A program made the translations under genes and the position numbers. A DNA stretch of 64,000 nt from Paenibacillus sp. YPG26 (GTDB lineage: Bacteria; Bacillota; Bacilli; Paenibacillales; Paenibacillaceae), in assembly GCF_023704175.1 (NCBI RefSeq), contig NZ_CP084530.1, positions 3,596,001 through 3,660,000 on the forward strand, in the 5' to 3' direction. Below are positions 45,442-53,951 of the stretch, one piece after another. Under the pieces are notes generated by a model. The model saw only the letters and a list, made by a program, of their open reading frames with translations, was not told the origin of the DNA and ran no database searches. Within the stretch, counting starts at the first letter, position 1. Every line of letters starts with the position of its first letter.

Positions 45442-45463
45442 ACTGTGCGAATTATTGCACAGT
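45442..45463 (+). promoter_or_regulatory. Rrf2 operator candidate before the nitroreductase gene
   Basis: Arms ACTGTGC (45442-45448) and GCACAGT (45457-45463) form a perfect 7-bp inverted repeat 25 bp before the start codon. The left arm and the AT-rich centre match the palindrome in the Rrf2 promoter. Confidence 0.7.
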
Positions 45464-45488
45464 ATCATATATATTAGGAGTGATTCAG

Positions 45489-46133
45489 ATGAGTAACCAG
45501 GTTCAAGTGGCTCAAGATTTTTACACAGTATTGAAAGAAAGACATTCCGTTCGATCCTATGATCCAACCGTACGTATCTCCCGGGATGAGCTGACAGAAA
45601 TACTGGAGCTGGCCTCCACAGCCCCGTCTTCCTCCAATATTCAGCCGTGGCGCTTCCTCGTCATTGATGATGAGAAGCAGAAGGAAGAGCTCGTTACGAT
45701 CGCGAACGGCCAGAAGCACGTGGCTGAAGCAGCTGCGGTTATCGCGGTGCTGGGAGATCTCGAATCCTATGACAAGGCTGACCAGATCTACAGCAAATCT
45801 GTGGAAGCAGGCGTGATGACAGAGGAGAACAAGGATGTCATGGTTCAGCGTATTGTGCAAATGTACGGGGGTCTGCCTAAAGACAAGCTCCATCACATCA
45901 ACCTTCTGGATGCAGGTCTTGTCTCCATGCAGCTTATGCTGATTGCCAGAGCCAAAGGTTATGATACCGTTCCGATGGGCGGCTTCAACGCGGAGAAGTT
46001 CAAGGAAGCGTACAGCCTTCCGGACACTTTGGTTCCTGCTGTACTGATCGCTATCGGCAAAGCTGCCGCGCCGGGACGTTACACCGGAAGACTGAGTGTA
46101 GACGAGACTACATTCTGGAACTCCGTGAACTGA
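45489..46133 (+). CDS. Nitroreductase-family FMN oxidoreductase (YodC/NfrA-like)
   Basis: A 214-residue FMN enzyme of the nitroreductase fold: ERHSVRSYDPTV (flavin phosphate contact), APSSSNIQPWRFLVI, and LLDAGLVSMQLMLIARAKGYDTVPMGGF. It would reduce nitro, quinone or similar electrophiles with NAD(P)H. The ATG at 45489 follows GGAG; an upstream in-frame GTG is less likely. It is coupled to the Rrf2 regulator by promoter similarity. Confidence 0.9.
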   Translation: MSNQVQVAQDFYTVLKERHSVRSYDPTVRISRDELTEILELASTAPSSSNIQPWRFLVIDDEKQKEELVTIANGQKHVAEAAAVIAVLGDLESYDKADQIYSKSVEAGVMTEENKDVMVQRIVQMYGGLPKDKLHHINLLDAGLVSMQLMLIARAKGYDTVPMGGFNAEKFKEAYSLPDTLVPAVLIAIGKAAAPGRYTGRLSVDETTFWNSVN

Positions 46134-46166
46134 TATAGAATGAACGGATAGCTTCCCGCTCACTGA

Positions 46167-46212
46167 AAGAGCTGTCCCCTGCCATTTCTTACAAATGGAC
46201 GGGACAGCTCTT
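46167..46212. terminator. Bidirectional intrinsic terminator
   Basis: AAGAGCTGTCCC (46167-46178) and GGGACAGCTCTT (46201-46212) form a perfect 12-bp stem with inner CCATTT/AAATGG pairing. Confidence 0.88.
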
Positions 46213-46242
46213 GATAGGGAGTCAAATTCGAATATAAGCCGC

Positions 46243-47202
46243 CTAGCGCGCATCCTCCTTGAGTTCCTCACTGCTTAAATCTCTCTTCTTCCGCGTCAGT
46301 ACCCCTCTCGGCAGACACACGCCGATCACACCTGCCAGAATCATCACCGTACCGATGAAATGATAGTACACCAGTGTCTCATTCAGAATAACCGCCCCCG
46401 ACCCAATGCTGACGACGGTCGATAGCTGATTGAACACACTCATCTTGGAAGCCTCTATCCGTGAGATCGCATAGTTCGTGAGCAAGGAAGTACAGACAGA
46501 AGACAGCACAGCCAGATACAGGATGGCGGTCACGAAGCTTATCTCTGTAAATGGCTTAAAGTAGCTGGCTACCGTGCCCTCTGCTGCATGTCCAGCGAGC
46601 GACATCGCGTTAAATACAATAAACCCGATGCTGATCGTCACAAAGGTAACGTCCGAGAGCTTCAGGCTCTTCATCCATTTTCTCGCAAGGACTGTGTAGG
46701 TAGCCATGGACAGCGCGGATAACAGGATCAAGATCATGCCTGCGGCATTAACGGAATGAGTCTGAGTCCCATTCATCACGAAGATGAAGACCACCCCGCC
46801 TACCGACAGAAGCATGAACAGCTTCTGCAGAAGACTCGTCCTTTCCCCCAGCAGCATTGAAGCCAGAATCATGGTCAGAATAGGAATCATCGCCGTAATA
46901 ATCCCGGCCTCGGACGAAGACGCATAGACCAGGCCAAAGGTCTGGAATCCGAAGAAGAACGCCGGGTAGAAGAGCGCCAGCGGAAGAATTCGCAGAATGC
47001 TGCTCCACGGTATGCTCATCCGGTTCCGGCCCACCAGCAGCATCAGTACAGCGGCAATCAGGGATACGGTGAACCGGTGTGCGAGAATATCCGTGGGGGA
47101 TGCGTTCTGGAGTGCGATTTTCACAAAAATAAATGAAAAACCAATAATCAACGCATTGGCTAATGCAGCCATGTAAGCCTTCATCAGAGTTGTATTGTTC
47201 AT
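46243..47202 (-). CDS. EamA/DMT-family transporter
   Basis: A 319-residue membrane protein of ten helices in two EamA halves: KAYMAALANALIIGFSFIFVKIAL, FYPAFFFGFQTFGLVYASSSEAGII and LAVLSSVCTSLLTNYAISRI. Such transporters export metabolites or amino acids; the substrate is unknown. The ATG at 47202 follows TAAGGA; an earlier in-frame ATG at 47250 has no ribosome site. Monocistronic. Confidence 0.88.
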   Translation of the reverse strand: MNNTTLMKAYMAALANALIIGFSFIFVKIALQNASPTDILAHRFTVSLIAAVLMLLVGRNRMSIPWSSILRILPLALFYPAFFFGFQTFGLVYASSSEAGIITAMIPILTMILASMLLGERTSLLQKLFMLLSVGGVVFIFVMNGTQTHSVNAAGMILILLSALSMATYTVLARKWMKSLKLSDVTFVTISIGFIVFNAMSLAGHAAEGTVASYFKPFTEISFVTAILYLAVLSSVCTSLLTNYAISRIEASKMSVFNQLSTVVSIGSGAVILNETLVYYHFIGTVMILAGVIGVCLPRGVLTRKKRDLSSEELKEDAR

Positions 47203-47443
47203 GTGTAGGTTCCTTACCGTCTGTCTTTCAGACTTAAGTTTGAAGTGCACTATCTATTCTATATAAGTTAACTACGGGCAACAATACAATCTCAGGAAAA
47301 ATATACGTCTCTCCTTTCTAGCCGACTGTGCATGAAGGACTAAAGTAACGATTTCACCAAATTTGGCCTCAGGATGCCGTTGTCCATGTTAGAATTTAGC
47401 GGATAAAAGCAGCGCTGACGACATAGACAGGAGGTTCTAATCA

Positions 47444-48526
47444 ATGAGCCGGGAAGAACACGAACTTGAGGATAATCAGGCACCCGGATGGGATGCCATT
47501 GATGCGCAGATGGAGAGAATCTATGGAGATCAGGAGCCGAAGCACTACGGAACCCTGATCCCTTACATGCTTGGAGGTCAGGATCCGCTTAACGGGATCA
47601 GCGCCTATGTACAGAATGAACCGGTATCGCACTGGCACTTCGTAACGTATGGCTTCTCGGAATTATATGAGAAGGAGTCCGAGGATACCGAGTACAGCGG
47701 TTACGGGTTTGAGCTGACCTTCCGTCTGCTTAAGGAACAGAATGAGAGCGAACCGCCTGCATGGGCGCTGAATCTGCTTCAGAATTTGGGCAGATACGTA
47801 TTCGGCAGCGGCAATATTTTCAGATCGGGGGATTATATGGACGCGAACAGTCCAATTGCCCTTGAGCACGACACACAGCTGACGGCACTCGCCTTCATCG
47901 ATGACCCGGATCTGCCGGAGATAACAACGCCAAATGGCAAAGTGAGCTTCCTGCAGATGGTCGGAATCACGCGCGATGAGCTGGAAGCCATGCAGGCCTG
48001 GAACACCATCGGAGTGCTTCGGGAGGCGTCCGAATCGGGACGACTGCCTCTGTATGTTACGGACTTGTCCAGACCCTCCCTTCTAAGTGATTCGCAGCTA
48101 TGCGAGAAGATTCGACTATGCGCGGCCAGAGACGGGTCAAGCACCGGCTTCCTGTTCGTGGATCAGCTCGAATGGGAGGAGAGAAAGGGACTGCTTCGCG
48201 GAGTCTCTTACCACTTGAGTCTTGGCGCGAAGCAGGCTTCTGTCATCAGCCAGGTTCTGCCTGGCCGGCTGCTGAAGGGGAATCCACTGACCCTGTCTTC
48301 ATCGGGGAACAGGGTGACTTTCTATCCAGGCGGGGACTCAGACGTCACTGTACAGGATAGCGGAATTGATCTCACTCTGAGTAAGGACGCCGTTCAAGAG
48401 CTTGCGGACAGGCTTGAGCCGGTGGCACAAGAATTCAAGCTAAATGCCTTCAGGGGACTCACCGTTAAGATCGTTAGAACCGAGATCACGGATCAGGATG
48501 GCCAGGTCGTGGAGACCATTGGCTGA
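47444..48526 (+). CDS. Suppressor-of-fused (SUFU) domain protein
   Basis: A 360-residue soluble protein with the bacterial SUFU domain: HYGTLIPYMLGGQDPLNGISAY, then SHWHFVTYGFSELYEKES and FELTFRL, AWALNLLQNLGRYVF and a second part with LDTLTL-like strands and LFVDQLEWEERKGLL. Bacterial SUFU proteins often act as immunity or antitoxin partners of toxins, though solitary copies occur. No toxin was recognised nearby. The ATG follows AGGAGG. The TGA stop is directly followed, in the same frame, by another ORF. Confidence 0.88.
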   Translation: MSREEHELEDNQAPGWDAIDAQMERIYGDQEPKHYGTLIPYMLGGQDPLNGISAYVQNEPVSHWHFVTYGFSELYEKESEDTEYSGYGFELTFRLLKEQNESEPPAWALNLLQNLGRYVFGSGNIFRSGDYMDANSPIALEHDTQLTALAFIDDPDLPEITTPNGKVSFLQMVGITRDELEAMQAWNTIGVLREASESGRLPLYVTDLSRPSLLSDSQLCEKIRLCAARDGSSTGFLFVDQLEWEERKGLLRGVSYHLSLGAKQASVISQVLPGRLLKGNPLTLSSSGNRVTFYPGGDSDVTVQDSGIDLTLSKDAVQELADRLEPVAQEFKLNAFRGLTVKIVRTEITDQDGQVVETIG

Positions 48527-48742
48527 TTGGAGCAGGCAGAAGCTGATTACCAGGTCATAGATTCCAATAACGATTACTATCCAGAGAAAGCTGCCCATGT
48601 CCTTGCAGCCGTAAAGTCACACCAGCAATCAGGCATGATTACAGGTGTTGTCGTTACCGGAACGAAGGACCAGCTGAAGTCCCTCGGGCAGCTCCCCTTC
48701 ATTAAGGCTGCGACCCTTGGGGCGACAGTCGATATGTACTAA
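48527..48742 (+). CDS. In-frame downstream ORF, possible detached tail of the SUFU protein
   Basis: A 71-residue ORF starting TTG immediately after the SUFU stop, in the same frame. The nearest ribosome-like site (GGAG) is 12 bases upstream. The C-terminal half (SGMITGVVVTGTKDQLKSLG, then ATLGATVDMY) resembles, by eye only, the end of anti-sigma factor C-terminal domains (VVVTG then L.L then LG..V). It may be the tail of a once longer SUFU protein split by a stop, or a separate coupled gene. Confidence 0.45.
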   Translation: MEQAEADYQVIDSNNDYYPEKAAHVLAAVKSHQQSGMITGVVVTGTKDQLKSLGQLPFIKAATLGATVDMY

Positions 48743-48798
48743 TCCCATGAGCATATACCCGCCACCACTTGAGATTGAGTATATATGGATAACCTTAA

Positions 48799-48834
48799 AA
48801 TGCGGACATCCCCCTCCAAGGGAATGGCCGCATT
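48799..48834. terminator. Intrinsic terminator between convergent genes
   Basis: AATGCGG (48799-48805) and CCGCATT (48828-48834) pair, with inner CAT/ATG and CCC/GGG pairing. On the minus strand TTTTAAGG follows. Confidence 0.8.
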
Positions 48835-48931
48835 GTTCTGATAAATTAACTATATACTGCACTTCGCGTTACTTCACTGCATAACCCCGAACCACACTTC
48901 ACTGCACCGCCCTGCGCCGTATCACCAGCCG

Positions 48932-50218
48932 TTAACGTCTGGCCTCCGCCCACTTGGCATTCCACTCGCCGAAGAATGTGCGGATATCGGGCGCAACCGC
49001 CGCTTTCTGGATGAAGCTGGTTTCCCATATGTCGAATCCGGCCTTGCCGGCAGTCGTGTAATAGGCTTCTGCCATACTTACATCTTCGATCAAGTTTGGC
49101 TTATAGGACAGGAACTCGTTCAGTTGTGCCAGATTGGAATCCCGGGTTCTCAGAGTCGGGATAAATCCGGTATCATCCGCTATGCTGGACTCTTCGAGCA
49201 AGAACTTAATCCAAGCCTTGGTAGTCTCCTTATTTTTGCTGTTCTTATTGATGACATACCAGGCGTCCGAACTAAGAGTGGCATTCATTGTGCCGGTTGT
49301 AGAAGCTGGCAGCGGCATAAATCCGATGTCTTCCGGCTTGATTCCGGCATCTTTTCCAGCATCCAGGATCTGCGGAATGATCCAGTTCCCTATATAGAAC
49401 ATGGCCGACTCTTCCTTGGCAAAGCTAAGCTTGGAATCCTCCCAGTGATCTGTGTACAGATCCTTCTCCGCATAACCTTTGTCTATCAAGGTGCGGATAA
49501 TATCCATCGCCTGTCCAATTTCATTGTCCTTCTGGAAAGGTGCATCGGAATCGATCATGAAGTTCAACGCGTCAGAATGTCCATTCATGACCGGAACCAT
49601 CATTGCACCCCACTGGGTAAGTGTCCAACCCGAGCCATAATTCAGGTTCATCGGCGTGATTCCCGCCTGCTTCAGCTTCTCGCAAGCTTCGTAGAACTCC
49701 TGCAGAGTCTTGGGGGGAGAAGTGATTCCGGCTGTGCTGAAGGCCTTTTTGTTGTAGACAAGCCCTGTAGCACTGACACCTACCGTAATAGCGTATCGCT
49801 TGTCGTCATGCATTTGACCATTGGCATAGTACAGATTATCGAACAGCTTCATGTCATCCAGTGGCTCGAAGTACTCGGGAAAGTTCTTCTTCTCGAAATT
49901 ATTAGGCAGAATTAGAGCATCCCCGTAATTATTGCTCAGAATCCGGACGCGAATGTCGGTCTGGTAGTCTTTGAGGCTGACTACCTTCACATCGCTGACC
50001 GCCGGATATTTCTTCTTGAATTCTTTCTCATACTTGTCAAAAGTGCCGTTATCAAGCAGGTCACTGCGATGGGTGATAAAGGTGATATCGCCATGTACGC
50101 CGGAAGATGCTTCAGCAGCAGCTTGGGTATCCTTTTGCTCGGAGCCCTCATTAGTGCAGCCTGTGAACACTGCTGTGCTAAGTAGCAGAGCGGCAGTTAG
50201 TCCCTTCCATTTTCTCAT
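48932..50218 (-). CDS. Extracellular solute-binding lipoprotein (family 1), orphan
   Basis: A 428-residue lipoprotein with lipobox FTGC near residue 21 and a family 1 sugar-binding fold (VKVVSLKDYQTDIRVRI, YAITVGVSATGLVYNKKAF, EESAMFYIGNWIIPQI, SSDAWYVINKNSKN). The ATG at 50218 follows GGAGGG 6 bases upstream; an earlier ATG at 50254 overlaps the chemoreceptor stop. No permease gene follows. Its position 35 bp after a chemoreceptor gene suggests it presents a ligand to that receptor. Confidence 0.85.
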   Translation of the reverse strand: MRKWKGLTAALLLSTAVFTGCTNEGSEQKDTQAAAEASSGVHGDITFITHRSDLLDNGTFDKYEKEFKKKYPAVSDVKVVSLKDYQTDIRVRILSNNYGDALILPNNFEKKNFPEYFEPLDDMKLFDNLYYANGQMHDDKRYAITVGVSATGLVYNKKAFSTAGITSPPKTLQEFYEACEKLKQAGITPMNLNYGSGWTLTQWGAMMVPVMNGHSDALNFMIDSDAPFQKDNEIGQAMDIIRTLIDKGYAEKDLYTDHWEDSKLSFAKEESAMFYIGNWIIPQILDAGKDAGIKPEDIGFMPLPASTTGTMNATLSSDAWYVINKNSKNKETTKAWIKFLLEESSIADDTGFIPTLRTRDSNLAQLNEFLSYKPNLIEDVSMAEAYYTTAGKAGFDIWETSFIQKAAVAPDIRTFFGEWNAKWAEARR

Positions 50219-50253
50219 TGTTAACCCTCCAATAGCCCGTTTATGTTGGTACA

Positions 50254-52392
50254 TCAGTTCACCTGAAAAGAAGCCAGTGTGTCCCGCAGCGATACGGAGA
50301 GCTGTTCCAGCTCGCCAGACAGCTCTACCAGCTTGTCGCTCATCTTCAGGTGGTCCGTATTCAGCGAGGCTACCTGTTCAGTAGACGCGGACGTCTCCTG
50401 GGAGACCGAGCTTACGCTCGAGATTGTGGTGCTTAGTACAAGCTGCGCGTTCTTCAGCTCGTCTACCGACCCGGCAACCTGTTCGGATCTATCAATGAGC
50501 TGGCTCATTTGATGGCGGACATTCTGCAGAATTCCGTCCGTGTTCTTCACCGTCTCCACTTGAGATTGGTATAACGGATAGGCTTTGGACATTTCAGCAA
50601 CCGTGTCTCCGATCTCCTCCTGAATCCTGCTGATAATCCCAGTGACCACATCGATCGAAGAACGGGATTGATCAGCCAGCCGGCGGATTTCATTGGCTAC
50701 GACCATGAAGCCCTTGCCTGCCTCGCCGGCCCGCGCCGCTTCAATGTTGGCGTTAAGGGATAACAGATTTGTCTGCTGGGTCATTTCCTTCATGACATCC
50801 AGAATTTTGTGTATAGATGAGGTGCTCTCGCTTAAATGATTCACCCGGTCCATCATGTCACGGGTAATCTGCTCCGTAGTAGTAGTCTGGTCCGTCAGCT
50901 CACTCATGTAGCTGGTCCCCTGCTCACTGTACTGACTCACTTGAACAGCCGCATTGTTCATCTCGACATTGGTGTTCACAAATTCCGTCATCTGCTGATC
51001 AATCAGCGTGGTCATCTCTTGTCCCTTCTCCGCTTCCAGAGCCAGGGAGTAGGCCCCTTTCGCGATATGCTCGGCGGCCTCGGTCGCTTCCGTAGCGGCG
51101 ACAGAGGTCTGGCGGGACACATCGGCAAGCTGGCCTGCTGTAGCCATCACTCTTTTTGCAGAATTTAGGGTCTGTCTGACAAGGGTCGAGATTTGCTCCA
51201 TCATCATATTGAAGCTGCCAGCCAGCTCCCCGATTTCATCCTTGCTGTTAATATCCGTGCGTACGGTCAGATTGCCCTTGGCCCCTTCATTCAAGAGATC
51301 ACGCATCTTCACAAGCGGATGGGCGAACATCCGCACCATAATAGCACCCAGTACCACCGCGACCAGCGCGGATGCGATCAGGGCGTAGATCAGGAAGGTC
51401 AGAATCCGGTTCGCATTCTTCAGCAGGCTTTCAACCACGATATCTCCGGTCAGGTACCAGCCGGTAATGTCCGACTTGCTGTAGATATACAGCTTTTGGC
51501 GTCCTGCGCTGTCATCTTGGGTTAAAGTGCCGGACTGCGAAGCAGCCTTGACATTCTCCGCAGGAACGGTAAAAGCAGGCTTGCTTCCGATAGCCGTACC
51601 CGCGGTAGAATAGATCGTCTGACTTGTCGCAGGATCGTAAATGTTTATTGCGCTGCCTTCCTTGGAATCGGATAGCTTCATGTCACCCAGGCGGTTCGAC
51701 AAAGCCTTCATATCGATCTCGACAAAGAGCAGCGCGATAGTCCCGTCATAATCACGCATGACCCGCGCATGACCGAAGCTTGGCCGTCCCATCCAGATAA
51801 AGCCGTCGGAGGCGGCCGGTATCCAGACAGGTTCCCCTTTTGTCTTAATTGCTGTGGCGAACCACTTCTGAGCCGGCAGGGTATCCAGATTCAGGTCCGC
51901 AGAGCTGGATAGAGCCGATCCGTCGGGCTTGAACAGTGTGATAGAACGAATATTCTCATCGGAAGAAGCTGAATTTTTGAGGTAAGCGTTCATAGCCTTC
52001 TGCTGCTCCATGTACTCAAGAGTGTTCTTCTTCATAGAAGCCAGCGTTCGGAGGTCCTCCAGGAACTTCTGATCCACGATAAATTGCAGCGAGCCATCCT
52101 GATATTTGCCAAACGCCATGTCCAGATTCTTACTGGACTCGATTATGGTCTGCTCGGAGAAGCCCGATACCTCGTCCATAATCGATTGTCTTGCCATAGA
52201 GTAGGACTGTCCGCCTACCAGACTGACAATAATAAAAACACCGATAAAGTAAAATAAAAACAACCTGATCCCAACACTTTTCTTCGGATTAAGCTTCCAT
52301 TTGCCCGTATTCGGGTCCCGCAGCATTTGGCCCCACTGATGAAGCCAGCGCGGAGCTCCCCCGCGGACATTCTTTTGTTGATCCTTATCCAT
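50254..52392 (-). CDS. Methyl-accepting chemotaxis protein with dCache-type sensor
   Basis: A 712-residue chemoreceptor. TM1 is near residue 45 (LFLFYFIGVFIIVSLVGG), an outside double-Cache-like region spans about 65-330 (FKPDGSALSSSADLNL, GRPSFGHARVMRDYDG, SDITGWYLTGDIV), TM2 is near 340, then HAMP (about 358-410), and the signalling domain with the hairpin LLSLNANIEAARAGEAGKGF. An unusual N-terminal cytoplasmic extension of about 40 residues precedes TM1. A perfect sigma-D promoter lies upstream, so it is expressed with motility genes. A solute-binding lipoprotein gene follows. Confidence 0.93.
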   Translation of the reverse strand: MDKDQQKNVRGGAPRWLHQWGQMLRDPNTGKWKLNPKKSVGIRLFLFYFIGVFIIVSLVGGQSYSMARQSIMDEVSGFSEQTIIESSKNLDMAFGKYQDGSLQFIVDQKFLEDLRTLASMKKNTLEYMEQQKAMNAYLKNSASSDENIRSITLFKPDGSALSSSADLNLDTLPAQKWFATAIKTKGEPVWIPAASDGFIWMGRPSFGHARVMRDYDGTIALLFVEIDMKALSNRLGDMKLSDSKEGSAINIYDPATSQTIYSTAGTAIGSKPAFTVPAENVKAASQSGTLTQDDSAGRQKLYIYSKSDITGWYLTGDIVVESLLKNANRILTFLIYALIASALVAVVLGAIMVRMFAHPLVKMRDLLNEGAKGNLTVRTDINSKDEIGELAGSFNMMMEQISTLVRQTLNSAKRVMATAGQLADVSRQTSVAATEATEAAEHIAKGAYSLALEAEKGQEMTTLIDQQMTEFVNTNVEMNNAAVQVSQYSEQGTSYMSELTDQTTTTEQITRDMMDRVNHLSESTSSIHKILDVMKEMTQQTNLLSLNANIEAARAGEAGKGFMVVANEIRRLADQSRSSIDVVTGIISRIQEEIGDTVAEMSKAYPLYQSQVETVKNTDGILQNVRHQMSQLIDRSEQVAGSVDELKNAQLVLSTTISSVSSVSQETSASTEQVASLNTDHLKMSDKLVELSGELEQLSVSLRDTLASFQVN

Positions 52393-52450
52393 AGACTTCT
52401 CCCACCTATTTCTACATAGTTCAGATAAAACTGAAGTTATTACTAACCAT

Positions 52451-52477
52451 ATATCGGCGCCCGAAGTCGAAAAGTTA
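52451..52477 (-). promoter_or_regulatory. Sigma-D (motility) promoter of the chemoreceptor gene
   Basis: The minus strand reads TAAC, 15 bases, then GCCGATAT. The -10 is a perfect match to the Bacillus sigma-D consensus (TAAA-N15-GCCGATAT), the spacing is exact and the -35 differs at one base. It lies about 60 bp before the start codon. Confidence 0.88.
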
Positions 52478-52746
52478 AGTAATGCATAAAGTTATATTTG
52501 TGCAACAAATTTAGGACATTTTTTATCAGCTGAAAATAACAGGATGTACCATTATAATAGGGTATTAAAATAGGCTCTTATCTGAATCACTTCTCATTTT
52601 ATCAAGATATAGAGCTTGAGTTATTAACCACATTCCTTTCTTTTCAGTATTTTTGTAACTTAATTTATAACATACTGTAACTTAACAAAAAAAAGATAAT
52701 TTCTCCTCTCCGGCCAGAACCGCAGATTATATCTACACAACAAAAA

Positions 52747-52765
52747 AGCCGCATTCTCTGCGGCT
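52747..52765 (-). terminator. Intrinsic terminator of the CBS-GGDEF gene
   Basis: AGCCGCA (52747-52753) and TGCGGCT (52759-52765) form a perfect 7-bp stem followed by six T residues on the minus strand (52742-52747). Confidence 0.9.
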
Positions 52766-52775
52766 GTCTAACTGC

Positions 52776-53738
52776 TTATATCAAGTTAACCTGCTTCTCT
52801 ATATTGGTGTAATAACAGCTGAGCTTGTGCTTCTTGCATATTTTCTTAATCCTAGCGGACTCACTGACGATCTCCTCAATACTTGAGAACTGCCGGAATT
52901 CATTGGTGACTACAGCAATCGAGATACTGACGAGCGGAATGGTCTCGACCTGACCGAATCGGTTCTCACTGACCACATATTGGCGTTCGAGATCCTCCTT
53001 GGAGTAAAAGGCTGCAATCGTATGGTCGAACTGCCGGATGACGCTGTTACAGACTTCCTCATAAGCGAAATCATTCAAGATCGCAATGAAGTCATCCCCT
53101 CCGATATGTCCGACGAAATAGTCGGGCTGTGACACATTTCTGCGAAGTATAGAAGCCGTAGCCTGAATCAGCTTGTCCCCTTCCTTGAATCCATATATAT
53201 CATTGTAGGCTTTGAAGTGATCGAGATCGAAGTACAGGACACTGAAGGTCTCTTGAGTCAGGGACAGCTTCAATCTCTCATCAATGGTGAGGTTGCCCGG
53301 AAGTCCGGTCAGGGGATTCAGGAAGCTGGCAATGGTGGCCCGAATCTCGGCGAAGCTGAGCAGCAGATTCCGGATGCTGACTACACCATGGAATTGCCCG
53401 CCCGTTGTCACAATCACATAGTCGTAGAGCTCCTCTTCCTCCCGCGCCATCGCGAGCTTGCTTACTTCGGTAATGTTCTCGCTATAGTCCACTATTAGCG
53501 GACTCTGGTTCATCACGAGCTCCACCGGTCGGCCCATATACAAATTATACCCGTACAGAGTGCCAATCCGTTGATAGAACCTGGCCCTCATCACCAAAGC
53601 CACCGGCTGGCTGCCGCTCTGCACAACAACGCCCTGAAGCTTAGGGTTGCTCTTGAAGATCTGGTCTACCTCCTCACATTTCGTGTCCACGTAGACATGT
53701 GGGATTACTTCCGCAATCTCTCCAATCTGTGAAATCAT
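52776..53738 (-). CDS. CBS-pair protein with GGDDF diguanylate cyclase-like domain
   Basis: A 320-residue cytoplasmic protein. Residues 1-130 form a CBS pair (QGVVVQSGSQPVALVMRARF, LYDYVIVTTGGQFHGVVSI), which may bind nucleotides. The C-terminal domain has the cyclase pattern NPLTGLPGNLTIDERL, LYFDLDHFKAYNDIYGF, then HIGGDDF where the usual Glu of GGDEF is Asp. This may lower activity or make it a sensor of GTP or cyclic di-GMP. The gene has its own promoter and terminator. Confidence 0.88.
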   Translation of the reverse strand: MISQIGEIAEVIPHVYVDTKCEEVDQIFKSNPKLQGVVVQSGSQPVALVMRARFYQRIGTLYGYNLYMGRPVELVMNQSPLIVDYSENITEVSKLAMAREEEELYDYVIVTTGGQFHGVVSIRNLLLSFAEIRATIASFLNPLTGLPGNLTIDERLKLSLTQETFSVLYFDLDHFKAYNDIYGFKEGDKLIQATASILRRNVSQPDYFVGHIGGDDFIAILNDFAYEEVCNSVIRQFDHTIAAFYSKEDLERQYVVSENRFGQVETIPLVSISIAVVTNEFRQFSSIEEIVSESARIKKICKKHKLSCYYTNIEKQVNLI

Positions 53739-53832
53739 CCTAAGCCCCCCTTGTACAGTATCATTAAGAAACGGCCGCCTGTTCTACCGCTCGCTCAATT
53801 TCTTCCGTTATAACCTGAGTGCCTGACTTATC

Positions 53833-53856
53833 CGCATACTCCTATAGTAGTATACG
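53833..53856. promoter_or_regulatory. Inverted repeat upstream of the CBS-GGDEF gene
   Basis: CGCATACT (53833-53840) and AGTATACG (53849-53856) are inverted with one mismatch around an 8-base centre. The minus-strand TATACT in the repeat could be the -10 (TTGCAA lies about 15 bases before it), so a regulator bound here could block transcription. Confidence 0.4.
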
Positions 53857-53951
53857 CATGATTCTGAAGTTGCAAGTAATTGTTAATCCAGCATTAAAAT
53901 TATGAGAATAGTACCATATTCCGGCAATCTCTGCCTCTAATGGATTGGACT

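Larger units (their letters stand above)
52393..52775. other. Intergenic region with chemoreceptor promoter and GGDEF terminator
   Basis: It holds the sigma-D promoter (52451-52477) near the chemoreceptor start and the terminator of the CBS-GGDEF gene near 52747-52765. The AT-rich 52480-52740 stretch shows nothing further. Confidence 0.6.
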
